From contig NZ_FKII01000043.1 of the NCBI RefSeq assembly GCF_900078745.1, forward strand, positions 1 through 64,000: a stretch of DNA of 64,000 bases. Direction: 5' to 3'. Every line of letters begins with the position of its first letter. Within the stretch, counting starts at the first letter, position 1. A program made the translations under genes and the position numbers. This stretch comes from Candidatus Ichthyocystis sparus (lineage in GTDB: Bacteria > Pseudomonadota > Gammaproteobacteria > Burkholderiales > 2013Ark19i). The notes below the pieces were generated by a model that saw only the letters and a list, made by a program, of their open reading frames with translations, was not told the DNA's origin and ran no database searches. This document shows, piece after piece, positions 47,178 to 56,753 of this stretch.

Positions 47178-48773
47178 ATGGAAAAAAATATTATTTCTCT
47201 CACCGTTTTGTTAAGTGTATCTGATAAGTCTGGTATTGTTTCTTTTGCGAAGGCTATGTTGGAGCGTGCTAACGCTAAACTGGTTTCTTCTTCTGGTACT
47301 GCTGCTCTTCTTTCTCAAAATAACCTTAAATCAGAAACAGTGGAAGATTGGACAGGGTTCCCAGAAATTTTAGATGGCCGTTTTAAAACCCTTCATCCGA
47401 AAATACATGCCGCTATATTGGCTAAGTCCAATAGAGATGATCACTCTCGTGATTTATCCATGCACGGTATTTCTGCCATTAACGTTGTTGTTGTTAATCT
47501 TTATCCATTTAAAGAAGTATTATTAGAACATTCTTCTGACCATGAAAAACTTATAGAGAATATAGACATTGGTGGAGCAACACTCTTGCGTTCTGCTGCC
47601 AAGAATTATGAGGATGTTTTGGTTCTCGTTGATCCAGCAGACTATGATCGGGCTTTAGAGCAGTTACTTAAGGAAGGTGGTGTGGATTATTCATTTCGCC
47701 TTGAAATGGCAACAAAAGCCTTTAGGCTTATTGCTGATTATGATCACGCTATATCAGCGTACTTTATTGATTATTTTCAAAAGAGTTTTCCTTCTCACAG
47801 GTCCTCTTGCCAATTTGAGTTTGAGCCACATTTATTCCTCTCTTTGCGTAAAGCGCAAGATTTACGGTATGGAGAAAACGCACATCAAAGAGCTGCACTT
47901 TATTTTGATTCTTCTCTCAAAGAGGGGGGGGTAGCACATTCATCCCTTTTGCAAGGTAAAGATCTTTCCTACAATAATTTAGTTGATGCCGATGCTGCTT
48001 GGTCTTGTGTTTCTTCATTCAAGGAGACAGCATGTGTTATAGTAAAGCACGCAATTCCTTGTGGTTTGGCTTTAGGTGACGCTGCCCTTGAGGCATACAA
48101 GAAAGCATTCCGTGGTGATTCTTTATCTGCTTTTGGTGGGATAGTGGCTTTTAATCGTGAAGTTGATGAATCAACTGCGGTTGAGATACTGAATGTCTTT
48201 GTTGAAGTAGTTGTTGCGCCAAGCTTTACTAGCGCCGCTAAGCGGGCGCTGGCCAGCAAACCTAACGTTCGTGTGTTGATTCCTATGCCACCTTCATCAG
48301 ATGACTTGTATGAGATGAAGCACATCAGTTCCGGGTCGTTTATACTTCAAGAGCGTAATTTTCGTCAAATAACTTTTAATGAATGTCGCGTAGTTACTGA
48401 TAAACACCCCACTAAATTACAGCAAAGGGACCTTTTGTTTGCTTGGGAAGCGGTCAAGCACCTCAAGTCAAATGCTGTTATATTCTGTGCAAATAGCATG
48501 TCTTTGGGAATTGGTGCGGCTCAGATGAGCCGTATTGATGCAGTTGATCTTGCCATTTCAAAGGCTGCTAATCGTAACCTGAACTTAGCTGGGTCGGTTA
48601 TAGCATCAGATGCCTTTTTCCCCTTTCCAGATAGCCTAGAACGTATAGCTACGACTGGTGCTGTAGCAATAATACAGCCTGGAGGCTCTGTTCGTGATCA
48701 AGAGGTAATTGATAAAGCAAATAATTGCGGCCTGGTGATGATTTTCACTGGCGTTCGTTACTTTCGCCATTAG
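47178..48773 (+). CDS. purH: Bifunctional AICAR transformylase/IMP cyclohydrolase
   Basis: Last two steps of IMP synthesis; 531 residues (family about 525). N-terminal MGS-like cyclohydrolase domain (1-150) with ALLSVSDKSGIV-type start (VLLSVSDKSGIVSFAK), FPEILDGRFKTLHPKIHAAI and ENIDIGGATLLRSAAKN. C-terminal transformylase domain with LRYGENAHQRAALY, the catalytic Lys-His of CVIVKHAIPCGLA, FGGIVAFNREVD and SDAFFPFPDSLE. It follows fis; purD comes 67 bases later. Confidence 0.97.
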   Translation: MEKNIISLTVLLSVSDKSGIVSFAKAMLERANAKLVSSSGTAALLSQNNLKSETVEDWTGFPEILDGRFKTLHPKIHAAILAKSNRDDHSRDLSMHGISAINVVVVNLYPFKEVLLEHSSDHEKLIENIDIGGATLLRSAAKNYEDVLVLVDPADYDRALEQLLKEGGVDYSFRLEMATKAFRLIADYDHAISAYFIDYFQKSFPSHRSSCQFEFEPHLFLSLRKAQDLRYGENAHQRAALYFDSSLKEGGVAHSSLLQGKDLSYNNLVDADAAWSCVSSFKETACVIVKHAIPCGLALGDAALEAYKKAFRGDSLSAFGGIVAFNREVDESTAVEILNVFVEVVVAPSFTSAAKRALASKPNVRVLIPMPPSSDDLYEMKHISSGSFILQERNFRQITFNECRVVTDKHPTKLQQRDLLFAWEAVKHLKSNAVIFCANSMSLGIGAAQMSRIDAVDLAISKAANRNLNLAGSVIASDAFFPFPDSLERIATTGAVAIIQPGGSVRDQEVIDKANNCGLVMIFTGVRYFRH

Positions 48774-48840
48774 GATTAATTAGCTTTTTATTCATCTACT
48801 TGATTATTACTACTGAATATACATAGAGAGAATAGGTTTT

Positions 48841-50127
48841 ATGAGAATTTTAGTCGTTGGGTCCGGCGGTCGGGAGCATGCTATGGCATGGCGCCTTTCC
48901 TATGGAGCTCGTGTTAGCAAGATCTATGTAGCACCAGGTAACGCTGGTACCGCTTCCGAGGAGGCTATGGAAAATGTTCCCATAGCAGCAACTGATATTG
49001 AGTCACTAGCGGATTTTGCTAAATTGCACGAAGTAGATTACACAATTGTTGGTGGAGAGCAACCACTAGAACTTGGAATAGTGGATTTATTTAGAAGCCG
49101 TGGTATTCCTATTATTGGGCCTATGAAAGATGTTGCTCAGATGGAAACTTCCAAGATATTTGCTAAAGAATTTATGACGCGCCATTCTATTCCTACCGCA
49201 AAATATTCATGGTTTGACAGTTCAGATGCAGCTCGGGTACATATAGATAGCTTATCGTATGATTATGTTATTAAGGCCGACGGGTTAGCTGCTGGCAAAG
49301 GAGTATTCTTACCATCCTCAAAGGACGAAGCTTACAAAGTTGTAGATAGTCTTATCAATGAGCGCTCTCTGGGAAATTCAGGGGCATCTATTATTGTGGA
49401 AGAGCGTTTAAATGGTACCGAAATAAGTTTTATGGTGCTAACTGACGGAAAAAACATTGAAACCTTTGCTACTAGTAGAGACTATAAGCGCCTTCGAACT
49501 GGTGATTTGGGACCTAATACCGGTGGAATGGGAGCCACTTCTCCTGTACCCTCAATTACACCTGAGCTATACGCTAGAATAATGCGTGAAATTGTTAGGC
49601 CAACGATAAAAGGAGTTCTTACTGATCAAGGAGTGCCGTATACCGGGTTTTTATATTTTGGGATCATGCTCTCGTCAGATGGCTCCTTGTTCCTGCTTGA
49701 ATATAATTGTCGTTTGGGCGATCCTGAAACCCAAGTTTTAATGATGAGATTAAAATCAGATTTTAGTGAGTTACTTTTTTCCGCTGCTCATCAAAAAATG
49801 GAATCTTACCCAGACATAGAATGGGACACACGCTATGCCCTTGTTGTTGTTATTGCTTCTGAGGGATATCCTTCGAATCCTGTGGTTGGACGTCCTATTC
49901 TATCTTTGCCAGATAATACTGCCACCTTTAAGTTGTTTCATTCTGGTACGACATATGAAAATGGCTGCCTTTTAACATCCGGTGGGAGAGTTTTTGGTAT
50001 AACAGTCCTGGGGGAGACGGCACGTATTGCTCGCAAGAATGCATATGATATGATTCCCTCTATATCATTTAAAGGAATGCAGTATAGGTCTGACATAGGG
50101 TATAAGTGCATCAAAGACCATTCTTAG
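48841..50127 (+). CDS. purD: Phosphoribosylamine-glycine ligase (GARS)
   Basis: Second step of purine synthesis, joining glycine to phosphoribosylamine with ATP. 428 residues, normal length. N-terminal MRILVVGSGGREHAMAWRL, then YTIVGGEQPLELGIVD. ATP-grasp domain with YVIKADGLAAGKGV, FMVLTDGKNIETF, DYKRLRTGDLGPNTGGMGA and ECRLGDPETQ-like YNCRLGDPETQVLMMRL. C-terminal domain with GGRVFGITVLG. Ribosome site AGAGAGAATAGGTTTT before the ATG. Clustered with purH. Confidence 0.97.
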   Translation: MRILVVGSGGREHAMAWRLSYGARVSKIYVAPGNAGTASEEAMENVPIAATDIESLADFAKLHEVDYTIVGGEQPLELGIVDLFRSRGIPIIGPMKDVAQMETSKIFAKEFMTRHSIPTAKYSWFDSSDAARVHIDSLSYDYVIKADGLAAGKGVFLPSSKDEAYKVVDSLINERSLGNSGASIIVEERLNGTEISFMVLTDGKNIETFATSRDYKRLRTGDLGPNTGGMGATSPVPSITPELYARIMREIVRPTIKGVLTDQGVPYTGFLYFGIMLSSDGSLFLLEYNCRLGDPETQVLMMRLKSDFSELLFSAAHQKMESYPDIEWDTRYALVVVIASEGYPSNPVVGRPILSLPDNTATFKLFHSGTTYENGCLLTSGGRVFGITVLGETARIARKNAYDMIPSISFKGMQYRSDIGYKCIKDHS

Positions 50128-50199
50128 CGTCTTTATTTTTAATATTATCCTAACCAGGACTACAATTTAACGTTTATATGTGTTTGGATATGGTTTCTT

Positions 50200-50847
50200 A
50201 TGCGTAGACTTATTTCTTGGATTGCCCCTGAAGGTCGGTATCTCGTTGCCGGGTTTGTTGTTTTGGCATTTACGGTTCATGTATTCCTGGGATTAGTTTT
50301 TTCCTGGTTCTTTATTCTGCTTGTGCTTTTTGTAATTCAGTTCTTCCGTGATCCCCAAAGGCCGGTAGGAAATCCCGATCCTAGCTTAGTTATGTCAGCT
50401 GCAGATGGTAGAATTGTTAGTGTTACCCAAACCGAGGACCCGTACCTTAAGAGACCATCAATTAAGATCAGTGTTTTTATGAATGTCTTCAACGTTCACA
50501 GCAACCGTATACCAATTTCTGGTCTTATTTGCAATAAGTGGTACACTCCTGGAAAATTTTTGCATGCATCTTTGGATAAGTCCTCTGATAATAATGAGAG
50601 ATGTGCTCTGTGGTTAAAAACAAACAGGGGAGTAGATGTGGTATGTGTTCAAATAGCTGGACTCATTGCTAGAAGGATACTCTGTTATGTTGATTCTTCT
50701 CAGACGGTGGAAATTGGTCAAAGATACGGCTTTATTCGCTTTGGTTCCAGACTAGATATTTATCTTCCTGTGGAGTCTCGTGTATTGGTTTCTTTGGGAG
50801 ATAAAGTTAAAGCAGCTACGACGGCCTTGTGTGAGCTGCCAGAATAG
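50200..50847 (+). CDS. psd: Phosphatidylserine decarboxylase proenzyme
   Basis: Converts phosphatidylserine to phosphatidylethanolamine at the inner membrane. 215 residues, the short archaeal-type form common in Betaproteobacteria and Rickettsia relatives. Two N-terminal hydrophobic segments (about 18-50), [38 protein letters not shown], and the self-cleavage site in [11 protein letters not shown], where the Ser becomes the pyruvoyl group. Directly before pssA (30-base gap), giving both last steps of PE synthesis together. Confidence 0.95.
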   Translation: MRRLISWIAPEGRYLVAGFVVLAFTVHVFLGLVFSWFFILLVLFVIQFFRDPQRPVGNPDPSLVMSAADGRIVSVTQTEDPYLKRPSIKISVFMNVFNVHSNRIPISGLICNKWYTPGKFLHASLDKSSDNNERCALWLKTNRGVDVVCVQIAGLIARRILCYVDSSQTVEIGQRYGFIRFGSRLDIYLPVESRVLVSLGDKVKAATTALCELPE

Positions 50848-50877
50848 AGGTTCTTTTTGAGGAGTTAAAGTATCCTT

Positions 50878-51693
50878 ATGTATAAGAGGGCTTTTGAGCT
50901 GCGTTCTGCTAGGCGCAATCTAAAAAAAAAGACGGTGTATTTATTACCAAATTTATTAACTACTGTGGCATTATTTTGTGGTTTTTTCGCTATAATACGT
51001 GCTATGGATGGTGATTTTCGTAGTGCCGCTTTGGCAATATTTTTTTCCACCATATTTGATAACTTAGATGGAAGAATTGCCAGGCTTACTCATACTCAAA
51101 GTTCGTTTGGTGCAGAGTATGATAGCTTGTCCGACATGATTTGTTTTGGGGCAGCGCCATCACTGATTATGTACGAATGGTCGCTGAAGTTGATGGGCCG
51201 TCCTGGTTGGGCAGCTGCGTTTATTTATTGCGTAACTGCAGCACTGCGGTTAGCTCGTTTTAATGTCTCTCTAGACTGTGAGGATGAGCCAAAGACTCAT
51301 TTTCTGGGCCTACCAAGCCCAGTAGCTGCTATGCTACTAGTGAGTTACGTGACAGTTATAAGAAATCACAATCCCGCCATTTCTCCGTTTTTTTTGGCTA
51401 TGATTTCGTGGTTTCTTACCGTTAGTGTTGGTCTTATGATGATCTCCAATATCCCATTTTATAGTGGGAAAAACATTAATTTTAGAAAAAGCGTCCCGTT
51501 TTCCAGGGTTGTTTGGGTGGTGCTAGCTATAGTAGCTTTGTCCCAATCATTAATTGATATTTTTGATATGCTGTTCGTTATCTCTGTACTATACCTTTTG
51601 TGGGGATTTATAAGGTCATTTATTGCTCGATTCAGAAAAAACGACCCAACTACTGATGAGCGTGTGGTGGATGAGGACAATTGTAATTCGTAG
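50878..51693 (+). CDS. pssA: CDP-diacylglycerol-serine O-phosphatidyltransferase
   Basis: Makes phosphatidylserine from CDP-diacylglycerol and serine in the inner membrane. 271 residues of the type II (Bacillus-like) PssA. The CDP-alcohol phosphatidyltransferase signature DG-x2-AR-x8-G-x3-D-x3-D is complete in DGRIARLTHTQ...FGAEYDSLSD. Several transmembrane segments before and after, ending in a polar tail. YLLPNLLTTVALFCGF is the typical N-terminal motif. Follows psd and probably shares its transcript. Confidence 0.95.
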   Translation: MYKRAFELRSARRNLKKKTVYLLPNLLTTVALFCGFFAIIRAMDGDFRSAALAIFFSTIFDNLDGRIARLTHTQSSFGAEYDSLSDMICFGAAPSLIMYEWSLKLMGRPGWAAAFIYCVTAALRLARFNVSLDCEDEPKTHFLGLPSPVAAMLLVSYVTVIRNHNPAISPFFLAMISWFLTVSVGLMMISNIPFYSGKNINFRKSVPFSRVVWVVLAIVALSQSLIDIFDMLFVISVLYLLWGFIRSFIARFRKNDPTTDERVVDEDNCNS

Positions 51694-51750
51694 AAACTCA
51701 TTTGATAAATTTTTCCAAATTGCAAGACTTTGTTAAGGAGGGCATGTTTT

Positions 51751-53196
51751 ATGTCACGGCTTGTTAAGATATTTTTTTCTTACCTGTTTGTCGGGTGTTT
51801 GGGTGCTGCTATAGCCATCGCCGCCATCAGGTCCTACCCCTCGTATGCCAATAGTAAATATTTTAAATCTATTAATATACGTAGTGCATCACCAAATTGT
51901 TCCAAATGTTTGGCAAACAATACTTCTTATTTTTCGAAAATCCTAGACTCTGCACGCAAATCTGTGGTTCATGTCCGTGTTACTCACAAACCAGATTTTT
52001 TTAGGTGGGGAGTTGATGATATAACTCGCGATTTAGATTCTTGGTTTGGGCAATTAGATGATTCACTTAGAATTAATGTCCGTCAAGTGCAGGGTATTCA
52101 CTCTTTTTACGAAGGTTCAGGGGCAATTTTTTCAAGTGATGGCTATATACTGACCTCTGCCTATTTACTGTATGGAGTAGAGAGAGTTCAGGTTACAACT
52201 TACGATAACAAGGTTTATGAAGCTCAGGTAATTGGTATTGATCGTAATAGTGGACTAGCATTGCTTAAAATTTCTCCTGAAGAAAAGCTGTTTCCAGCGA
52301 AGCTAGCTAATATGGACGGAGTAGCAATTGGTCAGTGGGTAATTTCTCTTGGCTATGACGATTCTTTGTCCCATGGTGTTATTCGCTACTATATCCCGCA
52401 TCATTTTATAATGACAGATCTATCACTTACAGTTAAAAGTATTGGTGGCCTTTTGCTGGATATGAATGGTAATCTTCTGGGATTAAATACCCCACATGTT
52501 GATTTTTCTAGTAATTTTTCCTTAGTTATTCCTTCTGATTATGCTTCTAGAATAGTTTTGGAATTGAAGAAAAAGGGCTTCATTAAACCAACATATCTGG
52601 GTGTGGTGGCACAAAATTTGTCTCCTGATTTAGCCGCTTCTTTTAAATTAAAGCCAAATTCTTGTGTTCTAGTTTCTCAAGTTATGGCTGGATCACCAGC
52701 ATTAAGCGCTGGTATTACATCAGGTGACTGTATTTCCCATTTTGAAAATACCCCTGTCACTTCTGCCGGCACCTTATATTCACTTATTACTACGCATGAT
52801 AATACTAAGCCAGCAACTATAGTACTCTGGCGCGATGGCTCTCAACAAAAAATTATTGTTGAATGGAATAATAGGAAAATTTCTGCCAATATTCCTCCCT
52901 TCCATTTTTATGAGCCCATGGGAATTTATTTGAGGGAGATGTTGCCATCCGAACTTGATGATGCCCATACTAAAGCTGGATTGCTTATTGGTAATATTAT
53001 TAATACCGGTACAGCATACAAAGTAGGATTGCGTTCAGGCGATATTCTTGTTGCTATGAATGGAAAACCACTTAAGGAGTTGTCGCAGTTTGACGAAATG
53101 ATTAATTCTCCAGTTAAGTCGGCGGCTTTTCTAATACAGCGCGATTCTGATAGGGCCTTTGTTGCAATTGAGAAAGCAGAATCAGCTAAAAAATAA
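51751..53196 (+). CDS. HtrA/DegP-like protein with a degenerate protease domain and two PDZ domains
   Basis: 481 residues from the ATG at 51751 (AAGGAGG about ten bases upstream). N-terminal hydrophobic segment (about 8-27) then a periplasmic domain. The trypsin-like fold is recognisable (GSGAIFSSDGYILTS, VIGIDRNSGLALLKI, MNGNLLGLNT), but the triad positions are changed: TNNHVV-type His is Tyr138 (ILTSAYLL), the SDIAL-type Asp is Gly168 (NSGLAL), and the GNSGG-type Ser is Ile231 (KSIGG). The His-Asp spacing of 30 residues equals that of DegP, supporting the alignment. PDZ1 is about 290-375 (YLGVVAQNLSP...) and PDZ2 about 395-475. It probably binds rather than cuts substrates. Lies between pssA and a terminator. 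Confidence 0.85.
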   Translation: MSRLVKIFFSYLFVGCLGAAIAIAAIRSYPSYANSKYFKSINIRSASPNCSKCLANNTSYFSKILDSARKSVVHVRVTHKPDFFRWGVDDITRDLDSWFGQLDDSLRINVRQVQGIHSFYEGSGAIFSSDGYILTSAYLLYGVERVQVTTYDNKVYEAQVIGIDRNSGLALLKISPEEKLFPAKLANMDGVAIGQWVISLGYDDSLSHGVIRYYIPHHFIMTDLSLTVKSIGGLLLDMNGNLLGLNTPHVDFSSNFSLVIPSDYASRIVLELKKKGFIKPTYLGVVAQNLSPDLAASFKLKPNSCVLVSQVMAGSPALSAGITSGDCISHFENTPVTSAGTLYSLITTHDNTKPATIVLWRDGSQQKIIVEWNNRKISANIPPFHFYEPMGIYLREMLPSELDDAHTKAGLLIGNIINTGTAYKVGLRSGDILVAMNGKPLKELSQFDEMINSPVKSAAFLIQRDSDRAFVAIEKAESAKK

Positions 53197-53209
53197 CTAC
53201 GTTCTTAGC

Positions 53210-53262
53210 GCAGGGTGTTTTAGTCTATTATTCTAAAATGCCCTGCTTTAGTCTCTGGGTTT
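53210..53262 (+). terminator. Terminator after the HtrA-like gene
   Basis: Inverted repeat GCAGGG..TTTTAG and CTAAAA..CCCTGC (53210-53246, with a small internal mismatch), followed by a T-rich stretch. It would end transcription before alaS. Confidence 0.6.
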
Positions 53263-53301
53263 GTTTTTTTTTGTTGTCGGTTTCTCTGGAGACGTGACTG
53301 A

Positions 53302-55938
53302 ATGAAATTGGATGAGGTTCGTACCGCTTTTTTAGATTTTTTCAAAGATAACGGGCATACTATAGCTCCTTCAAGCTCTCTTGTTCCAGATAGCAGAGAT
53401 ACTACTTTGCTTTTTACAAATGCTGGCATGGTTCAGTTTAAAAACGTTTTTATAGGCAAAGAATGTCTTTCATATGATACGGCAGCTTCTGCGCAACGTT
53501 GCTTACGCGCAGGTGGTAAACATAATGACCTAGAAAATGTCGGTTATACATCACGGCACCACACATTTTTTGAAATGCTTGGTAACTTTAGTTTTGGTTC
53601 TTATTTTAAAGAAGAGGCTATTACTTATGCTTGGTCTTTTCTAATTGATTTTCTAAGGTTAGAAATATCTCGCCTATGGGTAACAGTTTACTTTTCGGAT
53701 GATCAAACGTACAACATATGGCGTGACAAAATAAAAATACCGGAAGATCGCATCATACGCATAGGAAATAAAAATGAAGAAGCCTACACATCAGATAATT
53801 TTTGGCAAATGGCTACTACTGGCCCATGCGGCCCATGTACGGAGATTTTTTACGATCATGGTCCATCTGTAGCCGGTGGTCCTCCAGGATCGCCCTCTGC
53901 TGAAGGTGACCGTTTTGTTGAAATTTGGAACATAGTTTTCATGGAGTTTGATCTTGGTTCAGACAGTGTTCTAAGACCTTTGCCAAAACCATGTGTTGAT
54001 ACTGGAATGGGATTAGAGCGTATTTCTGCTGTAATGCAAGGGGTAAGCGGAAATTATGATATTGACTTATTTCGTAGATTAATCTCGGCGATAGAATCTA
54101 TAGTAGGATTGTCAGATTCTTCTTACAAATCTTCTTTTAGAGTTATTGCTGATCATATTAGATCAACTGCTTTTCTAATTTTTGATGGTGTAATACCAGG
54201 TAATGAAGGACGTTATTATGTTCTTAGGCGGATAATACGTAGGGCTATTCGCCATGGATACCAGCTTAACCAACGGTCACCATTTTTTTACAAATTACTT
54301 CCTGAGCTAGTCTCAATAATGGGAGATGCTTATCCAGAGTTAAAAACAGAAGAAGAAAGAATTGCATCAGAAATTAGGGATGAAGAGGAGCGTTTTTTTG
54401 AGACTATAGCAAATGGAATGGTACTTTTAGAAAGGGAGCTTTCTAAAAATATATCTATTTTAGACGGCTCTGTAGCATTTAAGTTATATGATACTTTTGG
54501 TTTTCCTCTTGATCTAACAGAAGACGTTTGCAAGTCCCGTAATATTTATGTAGACACTGACGGCTTCGATAGAGCTATGGCTGCCCAGCGGGAGAATGCA
54601 CGTTCACACAGCTGTTTTGGCAAAAATTTTTCGGTATTCGTTGGTGATGAAGTACGTTCTAATTTTTGTGGTTATGATACTAGCAAATTGTCTGCCAGCA
54701 TATTAGCTATATACGTTAATGGACAGTTAGTACCATCTCTTTTGGAATCACAAGAGGGGGTTATCGTTTGTGATAAAACGCCATTTTATCCAGAGGGAGG
54801 GGGACCAGTAGGAGATACGGGTAAATGGTATTCAGAAGATTTATCATCTGTTTTTAATGTTACTGATACACAAAACCTATCTGCCCTTGTTATTGCTCAT
54901 TTTGGGTTCATGTCTAAAGGTACTTGCAAAACATCTGATATTATGTTGGGTGAAGTAAATTTAGAGCGTAGAATGCAAATTGCGCGCCATCATTCTGCCA
55001 CCCATTTATTAAACTCAGCTCTTCGCAAAATTCTGGGAACACATGTTAAGCAACGTGGTTCTTATGTAGATGAACATAAGTTGCGTTTTGATTTCTCCCA
55101 TCGTGATCCTATATCAGAAGAGCAACTCTCTGAGATTAGTAATTTTGTCAATGATGAAGTTATGCAATCTTCTGATACCAAAATTTGTTTTATGCCATAT
55201 CGGGAAGCAATCAACTCAGGAGCTATAAGTCTTTCCTCAGACAAGTATGAAGATGTAGTTCGTGTTCTGCAAATAGGCTCATCTAGGGAATTGTGTGGAG
55301 GAATACACGTAAAAAATACTGGAAATATAGGACTGTTTGCTATTACCTGTGAATCTGCAGTTTCATCTGGTGTGCGTCGTATTGAGGCTGTCGCTGGATT
55401 TTCCAGTCTCAGACTATTTTACGAAAGATCATCTCAAATACAAAAAATATCAAAAATTCTTAGTTGTAAACCCGTTAATATTATTGGTAGCATATCTAAA
55501 ATTTCAGACAAATTGATAACTTCACAGAAATTGCTAGAGCAGGTAAAAAATGAGCGTCTGTTAGAGCGAGTTCTTTCTTACAAAAATAAATGTTGCTTGC
55601 ACAACGATGTTAAGATTTTCTTGATTTACGATGACAAACTGGAAAAATCAGACGCCGTTTTCTGTGTAAATTACCTATCCAAGGACTACAGTCCAAGTAT
55701 CGTAATTTTTATTACTAATGACGATTCGTGCTTTAATCTTATTTTTTCAGTTTCTAACACTATATCACATGTATTAGACGCACGTTCCATAGCTAAGGAT
55801 TTTCCGAGTCTCATAATTGCTAAAGGAGGTGGAAGGGCTAATCTTGCACAGTATAGGGTACATTTTCCTGACGGTATTAGCACATTTTTTGACAAAGTAT
55901 TTTTGTTTCTTACTCAGCAACTAGATAAAATTGTTTAA
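53302..55938 (+). CDS. alaS: Alanyl-tRNA synthetase
   Basis: Class II synthetase charging tRNA-Ala, 878 residues (E. coli 876). Catalytic domain with TNAGMVQFKNVF, RCLRAGGKHNDLENVGYT, HHTFFEMLGNFSFG and TGMGLERISAVMQG. Tail of the aminoacylation domain with RRIIRRAIRHGY. Editing domain with the metal-site HHSATHLLNSALRK and CGGIHVKNTG (HxxxH and CxxxH), then the C-Ala domain with IIAKGGGRANLAQ. Start MKLDEVRTAFLDFFKDNGH is typical. All key motifs intact. Confidence 0.97.
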   Translation: MKLDEVRTAFLDFFKDNGHTIAPSSSLVPDSRDTTLLFTNAGMVQFKNVFIGKECLSYDTAASAQRCLRAGGKHNDLENVGYTSRHHTFFEMLGNFSFGSYFKEEAITYAWSFLIDFLRLEISRLWVTVYFSDDQTYNIWRDKIKIPEDRIIRIGNKNEEAYTSDNFWQMATTGPCGPCTEIFYDHGPSVAGGPPGSPSAEGDRFVEIWNIVFMEFDLGSDSVLRPLPKPCVDTGMGLERISAVMQGVSGNYDIDLFRRLISAIESIVGLSDSSYKSSFRVIADHIRSTAFLIFDGVIPGNEGRYYVLRRIIRRAIRHGYQLNQRSPFFYKLLPELVSIMGDAYPELKTEEERIASEIRDEEERFFETIANGMVLLERELSKNISILDGSVAFKLYDTFGFPLDLTEDVCKSRNIYVDTDGFDRAMAAQRENARSHSCFGKNFSVFVGDEVRSNFCGYDTSKLSASILAIYVNGQLVPSLLESQEGVIVCDKTPFYPEGGGPVGDTGKWYSEDLSSVFNVTDTQNLSALVIAHFGFMSKGTCKTSDIMLGEVNLERRMQIARHHSATHLLNSALRKILGTHVKQRGSYVDEHKLRFDFSHRDPISEEQLSEISNFVNDEVMQSSDTKICFMPYREAINSGAISLSSDKYEDVVRVLQIGSSRELCGGIHVKNTGNIGLFAITCESAVSSGVRRIEAVAGFSSLRLFYERSSQIQKISKILSCKPVNIIGSISKISDKLITSQKLLEQVKNERLLERVLSYKNKCCLHNDVKIFLIYDDKLEKSDAVFCVNYLSKDYSPSIVIFITNDDSCFNLIFSVSNTISHVLDARSIAKDFPSLIIAKGGGRANLAQYRVHFPDGISTFFDKVFLFLTQQLDKIV

Positions 55939-55968
55939 TTCCTATCTTATAATAACTCAGGAAAATTT

Positions 55969-56718
55969 ATGAAAATTTTGATAAGTAATGATGATGGATA
56001 TGATTCAGAAGGGATTGTACTTTTGTCCAAAATAGCCCGGGATTATACTTCAGAAATTGTGGTTTTTGCACCTGATCGTAATAGAAGCGCATCCAGTTTC
56101 GCAGTAACTAAGGGAAATATTATAGTTGAAGAAATGGAATCCAATGTATACAGGGTCTTTGGTACACCCTCAGATTGTATGATAATAGCGTTAGAAGGTT
56201 TTTTTGATTGGAAGCCCGATCTCGTCCTATCTGGTATCAATTTGGGAGCTAATTTAGGTTCAGATGTAATTTATTCAGGTACAGTTTCAGTTGCAATGCA
56301 AGCTTTTTGGCATGGGGTGCATGGAGTTGCATTTTCTCTATGCAGCAACAACCCCATATACTTTAATACAGCAAGACATGTGGTAAAGTTATTTCTAGAA
56401 AACTATTTCAAAACTCTTTTTTTAAGACCTTTTCCTTCTGCCATAAGTGTTAACATACCTCCAGTGGCTATTTCAGATTGCAGAGGATTTGCATACACCA
56501 ACCTTGGGCAAAGAAAAACTTCCCATCCAATATCTTGTCAAAAAGTATCAGATAAGGAGTATCATTGTTCGTTGGGTGATCTAAGTGGCCCATTAGGACT
56601 TTCGAATAGTCAAGATTTTTGGGCTACGCGTAATCGTTATGCATCCATTACACCATTGAAATTTGTACAGAGTAATTCTACCTCTTTTTACGATCCATCA
56701 TGGATGGTAAAGTTATAG
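55969..56718 (+). CDS. surE: 5'/3'-nucleotidase SurE
   Basis: Metal-dependent nucleoside-monophosphate phosphatase linked to stress survival. 249 residues. N-terminal metal site MKILISNDDGYDSEGI with the DD pair, AVFAPDRNRSASS-type (VVFAPDRNRSASSFAV), PDLVLSGINLGANLGSDVIYSGTVSVAMQA with metal-site Asn, and a C-terminal TDxxAL-like region replaced by NRYASITPL. 30 bases after alaS and just before nlpD, the order common in Beta/Gammaproteobacteria. Confidence 0.95.
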   Translation: MKILISNDDGYDSEGIVLLSKIARDYTSEIVVFAPDRNRSASSFAVTKGNIIVEEMESNVYRVFGTPSDCMIIALEGFFDWKPDLVLSGINLGANLGSDVIYSGTVSVAMQAFWHGVHGVAFSLCSNNPIYFNTARHVVKLFLENYFKTLFLRPFPSAISVNIPPVAISDCRGFAYTNLGQRKTSHPISCQKVSDKEYHCSLGDLSGPLGLSNSQDFWATRNRYASITPLKFVQSNSTSFYDPSWMVKL

Positions 56719-56753
56719 AACTACAGTAACCTAATTGATTTTATACTGCCACT

